A stretch of 64,000 nucleotides of DNA, from NCBI GenBank assembly GCA_914767715.1, contig OU612072.1, positions 6,016,001 to 6,080,000 on the forward strand, written 5' to 3'. Both the position numbers and the translations under genes were made by a program. The DNA is from Membranipora membranacea (taxonomy: Eukaryota; Bryozoa; Gymnolaemata; Cheilostomatida; Membraniporidae). A model generated the notes under the pieces. It made no database searches, was not told where the DNA came from, and saw only the letters and a program-made list of their open reading frames with translations. Shown one piece after another: positions 42,835-55,215 of the stretch. Position 1 is the first letter of the stretch. The number at the start of each line of letters is the position of its first letter.

Positions 42835-43760
42835 TCAGATCAGACAGAAATGATTGGATCTGAAAGATTTGCTCATCAGATACTCCTGGGCTAGATTTGT
42901 CAACCGGCAACGTGATAACATGTCAGCAGTCACCGGCAGAGGGCCTGGCCGATATTTGACCGTCAAAGGATAACGCTGTAGAGCCAGCAACATAGATTGT
43001 AGCCGCCTGGGAGCTCTAAGTAATGACTTTCTGAGGATAGGCTCTAGAGGCTCATGATCAGTGTGTATAACCAGTTCCTTATTTCCAAAGACATACTGAT
43101 CAAACTTCTGCATTGCATACACAATAGCCAGAATGCATAGCAGACTGGTTTATCATTTTGCATCAGTACTGCTCCTAGCCCGCCAGTACTAGCATTTGTC
43201 TGGACAACAATAGGTTCATTCACCTTGAAGTATTGAAGCATCTTCTCGTCAGTTACATGTTCTTTCAGTCTAGTGAAGGCTCTCATTTGGTCTTCAGCCC
43301 ACACAAAGTCTTCATTCGATACATTGATGAGACGTCTGAGAGGCTCCGATTCGGCAGAACAGTCTGGGATGAACTTGGATACGTAGTTGATATGTCCTAG
43401 AAACCTTCTCACTTCATCACCGTCTTTTGGTGGTGGCATATCCCGGATCGCGTTCACCTTTTTTGGTTCTGGTTTTATATCATGATCAGTAATGATGTGA
43501 CCGATGTATGGGCGTTCCTGGAGCAAAAATCGACATTTGTCTTTGTTTAGTTTGAGATTAGCTTTCTGTGCTTTGATAAGCAGTTGCTCTAGGTTTCGGT
43601 TATGATCATTCATTGCTTCTTCTTTATTGTCACCCTTGCCATAGATCAGTATATCGTCAGCTACAAGATAGGCCATCCAGCGCTTCAGACAATCTCCTCT
43701 GGAACTCTTCTCTGCTGGACACCAACCCAAAAGCCATCCTGAGCCATTTTTACTTGCCAT
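42835..43760 (-). pseudogene. pol: Gypsy C RT palm to RNase H, frame-shifted
   Basis: 43044-43760 holds the catalytic box LVADDILIYGK, RPYIGHIITDH, PPPKDGDEVRRFLGHINYVS and the RNase H start VVQTNASTGGLGAVL, where Asn replaces the first catalytic Asp. A frame shift near 43138 moves to 42835-43122 (YAMQKFDQYVFG, HTDHEPLEPI, ADMLSR). The Asn for Asp change predicts an inactive RNase H. Confidence 0.8.
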
Positions 43761-44750
43761 ATGGGGTCCAGAAGGTTGTTAAGTCGCTTGATTCATCATC
43801 TAACTTGACTTGTAGGAAACCATCTTTTGCATCACAGAGCAAGAACACTTTAGCATCGGCCAGCTCAACGAGGACATCATCTAGTGGTGGCATTGGGAAG
43901 TGGTTGCGCTTGATGACTTTATTCAGGTTGGATGGATCAATGCATACCCTCAGCTTCCCATTAGGCTTTCTGACTGCTACCATGTTATTAAGCCAGTCAG
44001 TAGGATGATCGACCTTCTCAACGAGCTTGTTCTCCTCCAGGCACTCCAGTTTAGTTTTTAAATCTGCTAGCATAGAGACTGTTACTTTCATGTTGTGATT
44101 ATTCATAGGAACAGCGTCTTTGTCTAACTGTATGTGGTATTCACCTCGTAGGCAGCCGATACCATGAAAAACATCTGAATACTGATCTACAAGTTGTTCT
44201 ACAGTGGTAGATGTGGAGATTATGTTGATCCACTCATGTTTGATGGTTATGAGACCCAGATCTAAATATGTATTACCAGACAGGAGGCTGAGGTTGTTGG
44301 TAAGTACAACATAACAGTCGTAAGGTTTTCCAGCTATCAGAACCCGACATTCACCCAAAGGCTTTGTTGTTGAACCATCAAAGAGTTTCAGGTCAGGCCT
44401 GTGGTCATTGAGTGATGGTTTGTCGAGTGCACAGTAGTCTTGGTAGTTGAGTACATTACATGAAGCTCCTGTGTCCAGCTGGTATAGGATTTTTACTTGT
44501 TTGTCTTTGTAGCGAGTTTGTATGGTACTCATCAGTTTCCTGTTTGACTTGATCACTTGTAGACAGAGTAGCGATTCATCAGATCCACTTCCTGATTCTT
44601 CTTCCGCCAGCTGATGAACTTGTCTAGCTGATCTGCAAAACATCTTGAAATGGTTGAATTTGTTGCATCCATGGCATTGTTGACCGTATGCTGGGCATCG
44701 TTTAGGTGGATGTGACTGGCCACAGTTTCCACATTTTCCTTTGGCTTGTT
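43750..44750 (-). pseudogene. pol: Gypsy C zinc knuckles, protease and RT fingers
   Basis: On the minus strand at about 44640-44740 two Cys/His knuckles are readable (CGNCGQSHPPKRC and CHGCNKFNHFKMFC). Protease follows with YQLDTGASCNVL, intact DTGA, then RT fingers (ENKLVEKVDHPTDW, AVRKPNGKLRVCIDPSNLN) and LCDAKDGFLQVKLD. The frame breaks at TPYGK near 43750. Confidence 0.8.
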
Positions 44751-44795
44751 GTGCAAGTCATCAGCATTTTGTTTGCCTTTATAAGGTTTGTTTGG

Positions 44796-45380
44796 TCAAC
44801 CTCTTTGGCTTAATGTGTGTACAGACTCTTCTGTCTCTGCCCTGATAGTCTTCAAATCATTCTTTGAAGCTTCTGCAACCTTACATTTCTTTATAGCTTG
44901 GTCCACTTTTAGGTCATCGTCCTCGAATACTTTTCGTCTTACTTGTTCGTCATTGATACCGAGCAGTAGTGCTTGTAGAAAGAAATCGTCATACATAGTA
45001 TCTAGACTGCATTCACGTGCTGCCTTATGAAGTGCAGTAACATATCCATCAACAGACGAACATCCTTGCTTGGTTGAAAGCAACTGATGTCTTTTGACCA
45101 ATTTGTTTGATGTCTTCAAACAAAATGTCTGGAATTTTTCTATTACATCATCATACTTGTCTATCTTCTTGTCCCCAGTAAATGTGAAGCTCTTGAAAAT
45201 GTCCACTCCCCTGGGGCCGATACATCTTAGCATAAAAGCAATCTTGATTTTGTCACCTTTACCATCCCTCTCAGTGGCAACAAGGTACAGCTCATACTCT
45301 TCCAGAAACCTGGCCCACTGACTGGACAGGTCTGCACCATCCTCAATTGGTTTTGGTACTAGAAAGTCATTCTCTGCCAT
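44796..45380 (-). CDS. gag: Gypsy C gag
   Basis: A 194-codon frame opens 37 codons inside the PBS-proximal leader. It shows the retrotransposon gag capsid pattern: WARFLEEYELYLVAT, FMLRCIGPRGVDIFKSF, then IDKYDDVIEKFQTFC and SSVDGYVTALHKAARECSLD. It ends HTLSQRG just before the knuckle-coding region, which is in another frame. Confidence 0.8.
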   Translation of the reverse strand: MAENDFLVPKPIEDGADLSSQWARFLEEYELYLVATERDGKGDKIKIAFMLRCIGPRGVDIFKSFTFTGDKKIDKYDDVIEKFQTFCLKTSNKLVKRHQLLSTKQGCSSVDGYVTALHKAARECSLDTMYDDFFLQALLLGINDEQVRRKVFEDDDLKVDQAIKKCKVAEASKNDLKTIRAETEESVHTLSQRG

Positions 45381-45430
45381 CTCTGTATCACTGTACTCTG
45401 CTTACAACCTTCATATCACTCGGGGCACCA

Positions 45431-45602
45431 TGTTTAAGTTGTTTGTTGTGAGTGGTTAGGTTGTTAGTTTTTATGTGAGTTTAATTATGGTATATGAACT
45501 TGAGGCCGCAGTGTACATCTATAAGACAGAAAAACAAGGTTTTGAGTTATGGTGGATGAAACACTAGACCAAACAAACATAATGGGATGTAAAACATAAA
45601 CA
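45431..45602 (-). repeat. Gypsy C 5' LTR
   Basis: 172 bp, the partner of 41616-41786. The plus-strand bases CACTCGGGGCACCA end at 45430 and give the minus-strand PBS. Confidence 0.9.
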
Positions 45603-46158
45603 GAACAGTTTTGGTGATTAAATAGTTCTATCATATAACAGCAATATCCACAAAGTCAGAGAGTAGCAATAATCATCTGTTGTCCTATAATAACTAAGCA
45701 ACAGAACATTTTTAGTGTTTGAAACACTCATGTATGTAATTGCATTTTATACTGTACACCATCACACAGACTCAAAATTTGATGGCTCCGAATCATTTTA
45801 TACCAATCATACAATAACTTGATATTTAATTTGAGGGCATCGTCACCTAACTTCAAAAAAACAAAATGAGATTTGTGTGATTCTCAATGAAGATTGATGT
45901 ATGCAGCTGAAAATATGCATTTAGCAGTTTGGATTCTGCTCTTAGATTTCTCCCACGAATGATCAACCCATTCCAAGGGAAAAGAGACTCCAGACCATCT
46001 AACCATTGCATACTAAGCTGTCAGTGATCTTCTGACCAGACTTTACCTTTTTCACTGTTGACTGGCATATCTTAAAAATCCGTCCTAGTTACTTTACTAT
46101 GTCGGACAACAATACAACAATGACAACAATGACCTGTCCACTGATAATATTTTTCTAG

Positions 46159-47187
46159 GTTTCAGCGCTCAGATCATCTAATGGAGGCAGCAATGCAAAC
46201 AAGAAAGAGGAGAAACCAGACAACCCTGTGTTCAGTCCTGCCAGTATATCTGCTCTCATCAAAGCCATCGAGACGGAGTCACCAAAATTTGGAATGAAGT
46301 TTGGTGAGCCGTGGATAAATAGTTTTAGTAATTGAAATGTCTATTCTTGTCCTAATTCGATGAAAATTACTACAATGATTCAAAATTGATAGAATGTCGA
46401 GGCTTTCTTCCACATCTATCTATGTCCTGAAATCTGGTTAAGTTTTTGAGAGTGAAAGCGAAGACAGCTGTTAAAGTAAGCAATTTTTCAAGCTTGAAAT
46501 GCAAGTGAAACTTAGCCACAATGTTGGTTCGCACCAGGCAACCTGATCAGAGCTAACAAACTGCCCAGTAGAGCTTGAATATGAGTGCAGTCGTTTTTTT
46601 TATTTACAGCCATGTATCTGGGCACTCCTAGTCTGAAGATCATACAGCTGGTCGATGAATACAGCACAAGATATGCAGATGAGCCTGGTAGGATGGGAGA
46701 GTTTTACTTCAGGGACTGGTACAACTGCAGAAAGAGAACAGGTGTGTTATCTTTAGAATTATTTGATTTTAATATTGCTGATGTGAGCATTCAAATCCTT
46801 GAAGGTGGGCGTCTTATGTTTCAAATTCAGAGTGTCCGACCTGCCTGATACATGTCGATACACAGTTGACCGCAGGGAAGCCAAATTGTATGCTTTTTGT
46901 CACCTGTTATCAGGTAGAGTTAATATTAAATTTATCATTTACACAGTACCGGTAATATCATTGTGACCACAATGAGAGGATAACTTCAGTTTCCTATATT
47001 TCCTGCAGGTAAAGTATCAGATAGACACAAGGAGATATACCTTGCTCTTACTGGATTGGACAAGCAGTCTTTTGGTGAGATCTTCCAGCAGAGATATGTG
47101 GATGAACAGCCAATGAAGTTTGAGGATTTTACTTCTGTTCTAATAGAGAGTCAAGCTCGTAAACAATCTCAGCAGCATGTGTGGTAG
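46159..47187 (+). CDS. Last three exons of a host gene, possible death-fold domain
   Basis: Exons 46159-46303, 46610-46741 and 47009-47187 join in phase with clean GT/AG borders (G|GTGAGC, G|GTGTGT, TTTACAG, CCTGCAG) and end in TAG. AATAAA follows at 47420. The joined 151 codons begin with a Ser/Asn/Lys-rich linker. A helical region then has MYLGTPSLKIIQLVDEYS, FYFRDWYNCRKRTGK, IYLALTGLDKQSFGEIFQ. The LxxxLGxxxxKI ... W ... G ... LxxAL spacing resembles a death-domain fold. This is inference and not a confident family call. Upstream exons were not found; Gypsy C is only 0.55 kb upstream and probably sits in the preceding intron. Confidence 0.55.
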
Positions 47188-47474
47188 TACTATATATCGT
47201 ATTATGTAATATTTATTGTATTGTGTATTGCATCATTTATTGTATTCAATAGTGTATTATGTAGTGTATTCAGTAAACTCTACAGCCTACAGTCTCGAAG
47301 CACAAAACAATCTGTGTTGCAATTTGTCCTCGACAAACCATATCGGTGTATTTTTCTGGTCAAATGTTATTTCATGTTACAAGCCTGTACAGAATTGTAA
47401 TTGCAATTCAATTATAACAAATAAACAGGTCAAAGTGTATTCTGCTAAATTGGTCTGTGAGTATTTAACCTTAA

Positions 47475-47801
47475 AGTGACAGTCCTACTAGGCCATTTTC
47501 TGTATGGTTTTAAAGATCTCAGGCTGAAAAGTCATTGGGGCATATGAAATAAAACAGCCTGTGATCCTAGTTGCAGTAAAACTGATGCAAAGTCTGAAAA
47601 TTGGGATCATAGTGGATCATAGTGATTAGTTTCCTCCCCTTACCACTATTATCCACTTTGATCCCTGCTAAAATATTTAAAAATAATGAAAATGCTATTT
47701 TCCACAATTTTCCTTTTTATATTATTTTCATTGACCCTATGAACTCACAAATGTTCGATTTACTGGGAAAATATATCCACTTTTTTAATAGGATTGTCAC
47801 T
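47475..47801. mobile_element. Non-autonomous element at TTAA, piggyBac-like
   Basis: The left end AGTGACAGTCCTA follows TTAA (47471-47474). The right end TAGGATTGTCACT precedes TTGA (47802-47805), one base off TTAA. The TIRs agree in 12 of 13 bases. There is no coding content. Confidence 0.6.
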
Positions 47802-47879
47802 TTGATGTATACTGATAACTGAAGCAGTTCCCACTCAATCTATGGGAATGTGAATTAAGGATATGTCCTAGGACGATCT

Positions 47880-49700
47880 ATCATGTACGGTACAGTTACA
47901 TCATCATCATCAGCATATTGAAAACTCCAGAATCCAGAGTTATCTTATCTCTGTTCCACTGACCTCATGAATATCAAAGGTGTACTGTTTTCGTACTGTT
48001 TTCGTATAATGATTATTATTATGGTCATTCAATGTGAATTTCAATACTCTTTGTTTAAGATATGTCACTCTCCGTTTAAATAAGTGCAGTAATTACTTTT
48101 TACTCTCGTTTATTTCAAGTGCTAATTTAAACCTCCGAAGGTTATCTTTGACAGGTTCACATAGTAACGGTCAGCAAAGCAATCAGTATGGAGGACATTA
48201 TTAATCTCAGTGATATCAAGAATTCAATATCAAACGAATTATCGTAATGATGAAAAATAGAGAACGACCTTTATTTTGAATGTCACTATTTGAAGCTATC
48301 AGTATATATGCCTCTATGCCTTATGCCATAATATGACTTTGATGCAATATAGAGAATGTTAAGGTTATGATACCAATGTTGACTGATTTGGACATCTATA
48401 TATTGAGCACTGGTTTCAGCATGATGTCGTATCATGACGTCGTGCTATTTTGATAAAATGCAGGATAAGCGCCTTTGAAGAGGACGTTCAACTGAATAAT
48501 GTTTACAAGACACCTCTAAAGCACCCTTGAGGGTCAATTCTTTGATCCTGTGGCATTGCGTACCAGAGAAAGAATAATATTTTATGCATTGGTTTTTAGC
48601 TCATTTAGGTCACTTTGGTTTAATGGATGAGGATTCAATATGATGCAAACGACCTGCAGATAAGACAAGTCATTTACTTTGTGAGGACCCCGTGCTTCGT
48701 GTCATGACTGATAACTCCATACGATTAATACGATTATCCTGCCTTTCATCAAAATAGCACTACTCCATGACATGATCTGATGCTGAAATCCATATTTTCA
48801 AAATTAGTGTTCGATTAGCTTTCCATTGAAATACAAAATCTTAAATTCGGACAGCGCTGGTATCATTACCTCAACCTTTGACATGACACTCTCAATACGG
48901 TATCAGGTAAACAAGTGACATTTAATGTAGCGGTCAATAATTAGGCACTGTAAAGCAGAAAGTTAACACATGTCATTGCTCGTTGCATACCCTGACTTGC
49001 TAAGTAGTTGAGGGCATCTAAGTCTTATAACCAAGTAAGCTGAAACAGGAAGTAAGTAATTCATGACCAATCATCACTTGCAGAAAACCAACAGAGGAGT
49101 CTTTGATAGTGGTTTATGTAACAAGCATCACTCAGGTAGGCACTGCACTATTGAAGAACATGTATAATTGTTTGCATTGAAATACTTGCAATGAATCATT
49201 AATTCCTTGTTTCATATGTCGTTTTGATTCAAACTACCCGATTTATCAGAGGTGGAAGGATAATAATAACGAATTTAAACTGGCTAACAATACATTAATA
49301 TAAACTAGAACTTACTGCACTGATCTGGGGATACATGAAGGCCCTAGTTAGATCAAAAAATGATGGTTCAAGTTAATCGAGAAGTTCCTTCACTCAAACG
49401 CACCTGTCAGCTTGTCGCCACTGCTGGTAAATTGTGAAAGATCCTCCTTTTGCAGATTGGTGATGGTGAAAATATAGTTATATGATTTCTGACACATACT
49501 GGTAACTAAGAATAGATGACCCTGTAACTTCGCTGGAACATTCATCACAAGAAATGATAACTGTTTAATCTGGTTGTATAATATTTGATTACCGATCGAT
49601 AGACTAAAACATCACTTGAACCTTCGTCAATCTTCACCATAAATCATCAAGTGATGTGATGGAATGATACTCTCTAGACTTATGTTACAGATATTTGATG
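47880..49700. other. Intergenic DNA with a foldback segment
   Basis: No exon is supported. About 48410-48480 and 48735-48800 are inverted copies (GTGCTATTTTGAT ... ATCAAAATAGCAC, and CAGGATAA ... TTATCCTG). Weaker inverted homology extends outwards to GGTTATGATACC (48366) and GGTATCATTACC (48870), so a 0.5-kb foldback element is likely at about 48365-48880. Confidence 0.5.
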
Positions 49701-49737
49701 TGATCCTAAAAAGAACTCAACTCAACTTTTAATCAGC

Positions 49738-50632
49738 ATGGAATCAGATTGGAGGAATTTTGAAGTTGTCCTACCTACTGAAGTCGGTTCTGTAACTGCA
49801 ATAATAATAATTATGATTACGGTGACCAACACTCTAACTTTGCTTACATTCAAACGTATGATGAGACTTCAGTTCCAACACTTTCTGACGATCTGCTTAG
49901 CTGTTGTTGGCCTGTTAACAATGCTACCCTACATTATATCGCTGATTGGGTTTTTCAGAGGATTTCTAACATCGTCTGACAATATTAGTTCAATGGTAAC
50001 TGTATACAGTGTTAGTTTTATTGCTGAAACAATATGATTCATTGTATAATAAATGCATTGATAAATACTTATCTATTTGTAAACCAATTAAGCACAGACA
50101 GTTTACCACAAATCACAAAATGTCTCATGTAGCCGTTTGGTCATCTTGCAGCTTATTCATTATAATTGTCGCAGTCATGTTGATCTCAGTTGTGACTGAA
50201 TTTATGAAGGCCAAATTCAGTCCTGTACTGGCTACTTGTATGTTTAGGATAGATTGGTCCTATGTTGCTCTAAGCGGCAGTCTCTTCATTGTACTATCAC
50301 TATCTACCGCCTTTCTGACTCACTTTATGATTATTAAAGAGCAGAGGGCTACAGGGAGGAGGCAGAAGAGAAAGGTAAAAAAGTCCATGAGGACTGACAT
50401 ATTTATAGTTGGAACTTACTATTTGTGTTGGTCTCCCTACTTAGTGTTTGTAACTTGGCAGATTTTCCCTTTTTCTAATCCACAGCCACCAAAGATATTT
50501 GAGTTACTTGCTACATATTTTGTGATGGCGAACAGTGCAGTTAACTTTTTGATTTATTTTGTAACCAATACTGATTTCAGGATAACTTGTAAGACAATGT
50601 ATTCTATTCGATGCATGTGTTTCCATGCATGA
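49738..50632 (+). pseudogene. Single-exon class A GPCR with one frameshift
   Basis: The frame opens with a short N-terminus, then TM1 (TAIIIIMITVTNTLTLLTF), TM2 (FLTICLAVVGLLTMLPYII) and TM3 up to SFIAETI. A TGA follows at 50034-50036. The protein goes on in another frame: IDKYLSICKP (DRY position is DKY), TM4-5 (SLFIIIVAVMLIS, YVALSGSLFIVLSLST), a basic third loop (RRQKRKVKKS), TM6 with YYLCWSPY (CWxP) and TM7 NSAVNFLIYF in the NPxxY position. One indel near 50.03 kb repairs it conceptually, so a young pseudogene or an assembly error are equally possible. The ligand is unknown. Confidence 0.75.
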
Positions 50633-53470
50633 ATAGAGTAGAGCCTCGAGGTGCACTGATGTTGTACGAGCGATCGTGATTATTGATTTTGACATTTATG
50701 TTCATCTAGCAAATCAAGTCTTAGGACAATGTTTCAGAACAATAAAAGGGTTTTGGTATTGAAAGTCACTGTCTTCACTTAGAACGCAGCGAACATTACA
50801 TTCCTGTTGCCTTGTGGGCTGGGCTTAACCTTTATTAATCGTATCGTAGCGTTTCTGTATTCCGAGATTTCACTCTTTCATAGCTGAGAAGTATCATCTC
50901 TGTGTATCAATCCTATTAATGTATCAAGGGCTGGGGCACCCAACAAAGCTCAATCATTATCATCATAATAACATATAAATCATTGATGCAGAGAATCTGG
51001 TTAGATTTGGGGTCTAACAAGAAGATCTATTAGATTGAATTCCAAACTATTATAATATTGATTGCCGAAACAATGTTGGTGATCAGGTTATGATACCCTG
51101 TGAATAATCGGGGTATGATACAATAAAAAATAAAACAGACTGCCCCTTCTGAAATACAATCCTGCCCCTGCATATATGACCCTCATGACATCTTTTGATG
51201 CGGTTTATGTCACCATTACCAAACTAATTGCTATATCAAAAAATTGGCATATAATAAGGTTCCTTTGTTCAAATCTGTTTGGATAGGGGCCGTCATTAGA
51301 AAATATAGTTTCAGAAACTCTAGACGATGCAGCAAGTGGCATTATGCCAGACAAACATCAACTAAATACTAATTTCCTTACAATTGAGAAGCTTTCAATA
51401 TTGCCATAAATTATCATGCTAAATAAATATAATATTCGAAATAAGCAGCCAAAACAATTTATGAACTTTATCCCTATAGAGCAAACTGGCCTTGACCTAA
51501 CTGAAACAAGAGAATTGTCAGCACAGAAAAAAGGAAAACAACTCCAAACACTGCCATTTTGAGTTACCGCAAATGCTCATATACCCAGCTAGAGTTCAAC
51601 ACAGCAGATATAAATAACATCCATGGTTAATGGCAAATAGAGTATAAATTTTACTTCAGCGCACCATCTTTAATATAATTTACTACGGCAGAACGGCTTA
51701 ACAAATACCAAAGCCTTGAATAAATTGCCAATTAGCACGATGCTTAGTCATGATAAGCTAAATCTCTATTTATTGTTTGTCGCCGTACATTTTATCTGAG
51801 GATGCTGAACTTCGGAAATCTAAATCAAACCATGAAATTCGACTACCTGAAAATTACCTACACCCGGAAGCCGATGGTCTCTAGTGATACGGTCACATCT
51901 GAAAAACGACTAAACAAAAGCCCTATATATATATGATTATAATGAATAGTGGTTGTTAGTAAGACGGAGAAATGTATAGGAATCTGGAAATTCCAGTTTC
52001 CTAAAGGAAGATGAGTCAAACGAATATTGCTAATCAATGGAGCAATTTGAGACTGACATAAAGAACAATCTGGACTTCAGGAAGAACTCATCCCCCCCTT
52101 CTTATTAATCAGCAAGAACAAAAGAGATGAGGCTACAATAACAGACGTCATAGAACAGCAGTTAGCAACATGTGCTGCTATTGCAGACATGTTAGCAACA
52201 TGTGCCGCTTTTGGAAAACCAATCACAGGGTATATAAGGAGTAAAATTCGTCACTTGAGAATGACGATAACACACAACGAGAGAACGAACACACACACAC
52301 ACAGACACACACAACCACAGAACATTTTTAATACAATTCTAGATTTGTATTACGCGAACTATCTTCGAATTATTTTATCATAAGCTAAATTATTTAAGTA
52401 CACCTTATACTTTGAATCATTTTTTTTACTCACATCTTCTAAGGATTTAGATTGGATATTAACTACTATTGGATATTATAGTACTTATATTAACTACTAT
52501 TGGATATTAGAACTACTATTGGATATTATATTACTTATATTATCTACTATTGGATATTATACTACTGAAGAAAAAGCTAGAGGAAGGATTTTTGGTAATT
52601 ACTATCATTATATTGTTATACCATATTATATTTTTGACATTTTAATATTATTGGAATTTTTAAAATACTTTCAGAAAACAAACTGAATAGAATTATTTAA
52701 CCTCATTTGACACCCGCTTGATATTCCAAATCAGTTACTTTAAACAACACCAAGTTTCAGGATTCAAGAGTCATTTATAATATTAACCTCGCAAATTCAA
52801 ATCTACTGCGAAATTTGAAGCGACCTAAAGCTTGGTCACAAAGGGAAGTGGATTGAAGTCTATACAAACATTTAGTTATAAGGCCTATGATTCTGATTAA
52901 ACTGCCTAAGCTACCTAGCTAATTGGGCTTCCAGGCACTAAACAAAGATCAATTTTAGCGTTGAAAGTTAGTAATCCATATAATACTTGAGACTGGAAGA
53001 TATTTTGAAGTATATAACTTATCTTCTAAATAGCAGCCTCCCCTTTTTAAAATAACCGCACGCTCATAACCCAAAAAAGGTTATATAATTGCTTTGTGGT
53101 GCATGAATATTATTTTCAACGCCACTCAAGTTACGACGAGAACAATCAAGGAGTTTCGGCAGTATATCGGCAGGAGCCACTCTTTAAAAAGGCTAGGAGC
53201 CAACTTCTCCGAAGTCCAAGAGGGGTCAGACTTAAAAAACAGTTCTAAGGGTTTCTCTAAACCGGGAACGAGGAGCCAGCTGTTCTTCATTTTAAATTTT
53301 GTTAAGGTAAATTTGTTACATTTAAATTAACGTGCTACCAAAATTTTACACAGAACCTTAGTAAGTTGTAGTTATCTTCCATTGTCTAGAAAGAAAGTTC
53401 AAAGAGAATACGACATCAATTATAATCAGAGCTAGACAAATTATACATTAAATTACGTGTTGGAACTTTG
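50633..53470. other. Long intergenic region
   Basis: No exon is supported. A short-unit repeat based on ACTACTATTGGATATTA lies at about 52449-52566, a CA run near 52290-52310 and a small local duplication (GTTAGCAACATGTGC) at about 52155-52205. The ORF at 53094-53330 has no motif. Confidence 0.5.
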
Positions 53471-53480
53471 AATATTTTAA

Positions 53481-53857
53481 AGGGCAACCAAGGTTTCAGA
53501 CAACTTCTCATTGATGGCCATTGATTAATAGCAGATTGCGCCTTCTGCATCGGGAAAAAGACAAAATATAATTCGGATGATTATTCAGCCAGAATTCTTG
53601 TGAAACATTTCTTCAATCAGGTACTCAAACTCAGCTAAAAGAGAACACCACATAGCAGTTTCCTGTTCCTGTTATTATTTAGCCTGTGCTCTATAATTAT
53701 TACAGCAAAGTCTTGGAACCTCCCCTAAACTGAAGTGTTACCCAGCTTAGAGTCAGCAACTACTTTGAGTTTTGCATCGCGTAATGCACAAAGCTGATGC
53801 TGCCCAGCACATTATTTGCTACCCATCAATGCATTGCTGCGAAACCTTGGTTGCCCT
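53481..53857. mobile_element. piggyBac-like MITE at TTAA
   Basis: Perfect TIRs AGGGCAACCAAGGTTTC (53481) and complement (ending 53857) are directly flanked by TTAA (53477-53480 and 53858-53861). It is 377 bp long and non-coding. TTAA duplication is the mark of piggyBac transposition. Confidence 0.85.
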
Positions 53858-54519
53858 TTAAGCATTTAGTATACGATTTTGGTATACTACTAGCACTACT
53901 AATTCCGTTCCTCACAGCATCACAGTCACTGACAGCATCTGCCAGAAAATTACAAAGTCAAAGCTAAAAAAAAACAGTAACAGGCTCAAATTTACCTACT
54001 TCCTAGAGAACAAGCCCCTATTCCGATCTTCCCATCTACATGCCAATTGTAGCATTGTAAAAAGACTTGCTTACCTCGGGTTTTATTTTTCTTCGCCTAC
54101 TTGAAAATTTCTAGTAAAATTTCTAGTAAACCAATTGATCAAGTGGCGCCCACCCGATTAACCAAAGCTGAGACCATCCCAATCCGACCAGCACCTGGGA
54201 AGCCTACACTCAATGCTCTCTACACATCGCCACCAAAGCCAAAGCCAGCCAACCCCACAGCCCCGATGGCCCGCTCTCCTCTTACCCTATTAAGTAACTG
54301 TTGAACAGGTTGATTCTCTTTGTCAACAGTGATTGTTCCCCTCTGCAGTTGTTGGCTCTCTGCGGTTGATATTTCAAATTTGAGAGTGTTTTTCTTGTTA
54401 TGTTTCAATTTAGGGTATAGATTATTTTCGTTCACCTATTTTAAGATGAAAATAATATAATGATATTCAAATAGCCCAGAAACTGGCATGATTTTAGGGT
54501 TTTTTTTAAAATTTGATGA

Positions 54520-54565
54520 CACAAAAGGTACGGTGCTCTAACCAACTGAGCCCCCTCTTACTTCT
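54520..54565 (-). repeat. Partial tRNA-like sequence
   Basis: On the minus strand it reads GGGGGCTCAGTTGGTTAGAGC, a tRNA A-box and D-arm; no B-box follows. It is a relic of a tRNA or SINE head. Confidence 0.5.
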
Positions 54566-54583
54566 ACTCAAAGTATCAAACAT

Positions 54584-54943
54584 GGAAGAGATCAAATATG
54601 TTATGATTTCACTCAAATGGTATTGTTACTCAAAGTTTCCTGTTAGTTTTCTTCCCAAAAGGAGCTTGAATTTCTAAAGACTACCTCAATATTAAAAATA
54701 TTTTCTGGGAGAGGCCCCATACCCCTTAGCATGAAAAAACTATCATGCCTGGCTCTACCCCTGGACGTGGAAGAGATCAAATATGTATGATTTCACTCAA
54801 ATGGTATTGTTACTCAAAGTTTCCTGTTAGTTCTCTTCCCAAAAGGAGCTTGAATTTCTAAAGACTACCTCAATATTAAAAATATTTTCTGGGAGAGGCC
54901 CCATTAGCATGAAAAAACTATCATGCCTGGCTCTACCCCTTGG
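54584..54943. repeat. Tandem duplication, about 185 bp x2
   Basis: The segment starting GGAAGAGATCAAATATG is repeated at 54584 and 54769 with only a few indels (for example TGTTATG against TGTATG). Both end with ATCATGCCTGGCTCTACCCC. No coding function. Confidence 0.85.
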
Positions 54944-55180
54944 AAACTAATGGATAAGGCCCTAGATAATCCCTATTCTGTATACCAATTTTGCCATAAA
55001 AGTGGTGCAGCCAGTTCATATGCTGCAAGTTTTGAAACACTAACACCTAGAACTATGCAGGGCACGAAAGCGTTTCAAGTGCTCTTCCCCTCTGTAATGA
55101 CTGATTTTATGACTTTACAATATAACTTTATATAACTTTACAAGATAACATTGAACAGCTTGGATCATCGTTCATAAAGT

Positions 55181-55186
55181 TTTATT
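55181..55186 (-). promoter_or_regulatory. Polyadenylation signal of the C-type lectin
   Basis: AATAAA on the minus strand, 30 bases after the lectin stop codon. Confidence 0.6.
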
Positions 55187-55215
55187 GACGGAAACATTGG
55201 GTTCATAGAAATATG

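Larger units (their letters stand above)
41616..45602 (-). mobile_element. Ty3/Gypsy retrotransposon C, LTR to LTR, 5-bp TSD
   Basis: Two nearly identical LTRs (41616-41786 and 45431-45602) enclose gag, protease, RT, RNase H and integrase on the minus strand. GAACA is duplicated outside (41611-41615 and 45603-45607). Read on the minus strand, TGGTGCCCCGAGTG follows the 5' LTR directly (PBS) and AAAGGGGA precedes the 3' LTR (polypurine tract). The element is 3987 bp, short for a Gypsy, and its frames are broken in several places. The LTRs differ by a handful of changes, including one indel, so the insertion is fairly recent. Confidence 0.92.

Noticed and set aside
19561-46303. Splicing of the DUF6729-like C-terminal exon to the exon at 46159
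   Set aside because: The donor at 19802 is phase 2 while the 46159 exon needs phase 0, and the sequence after 46159 does not resemble the family.
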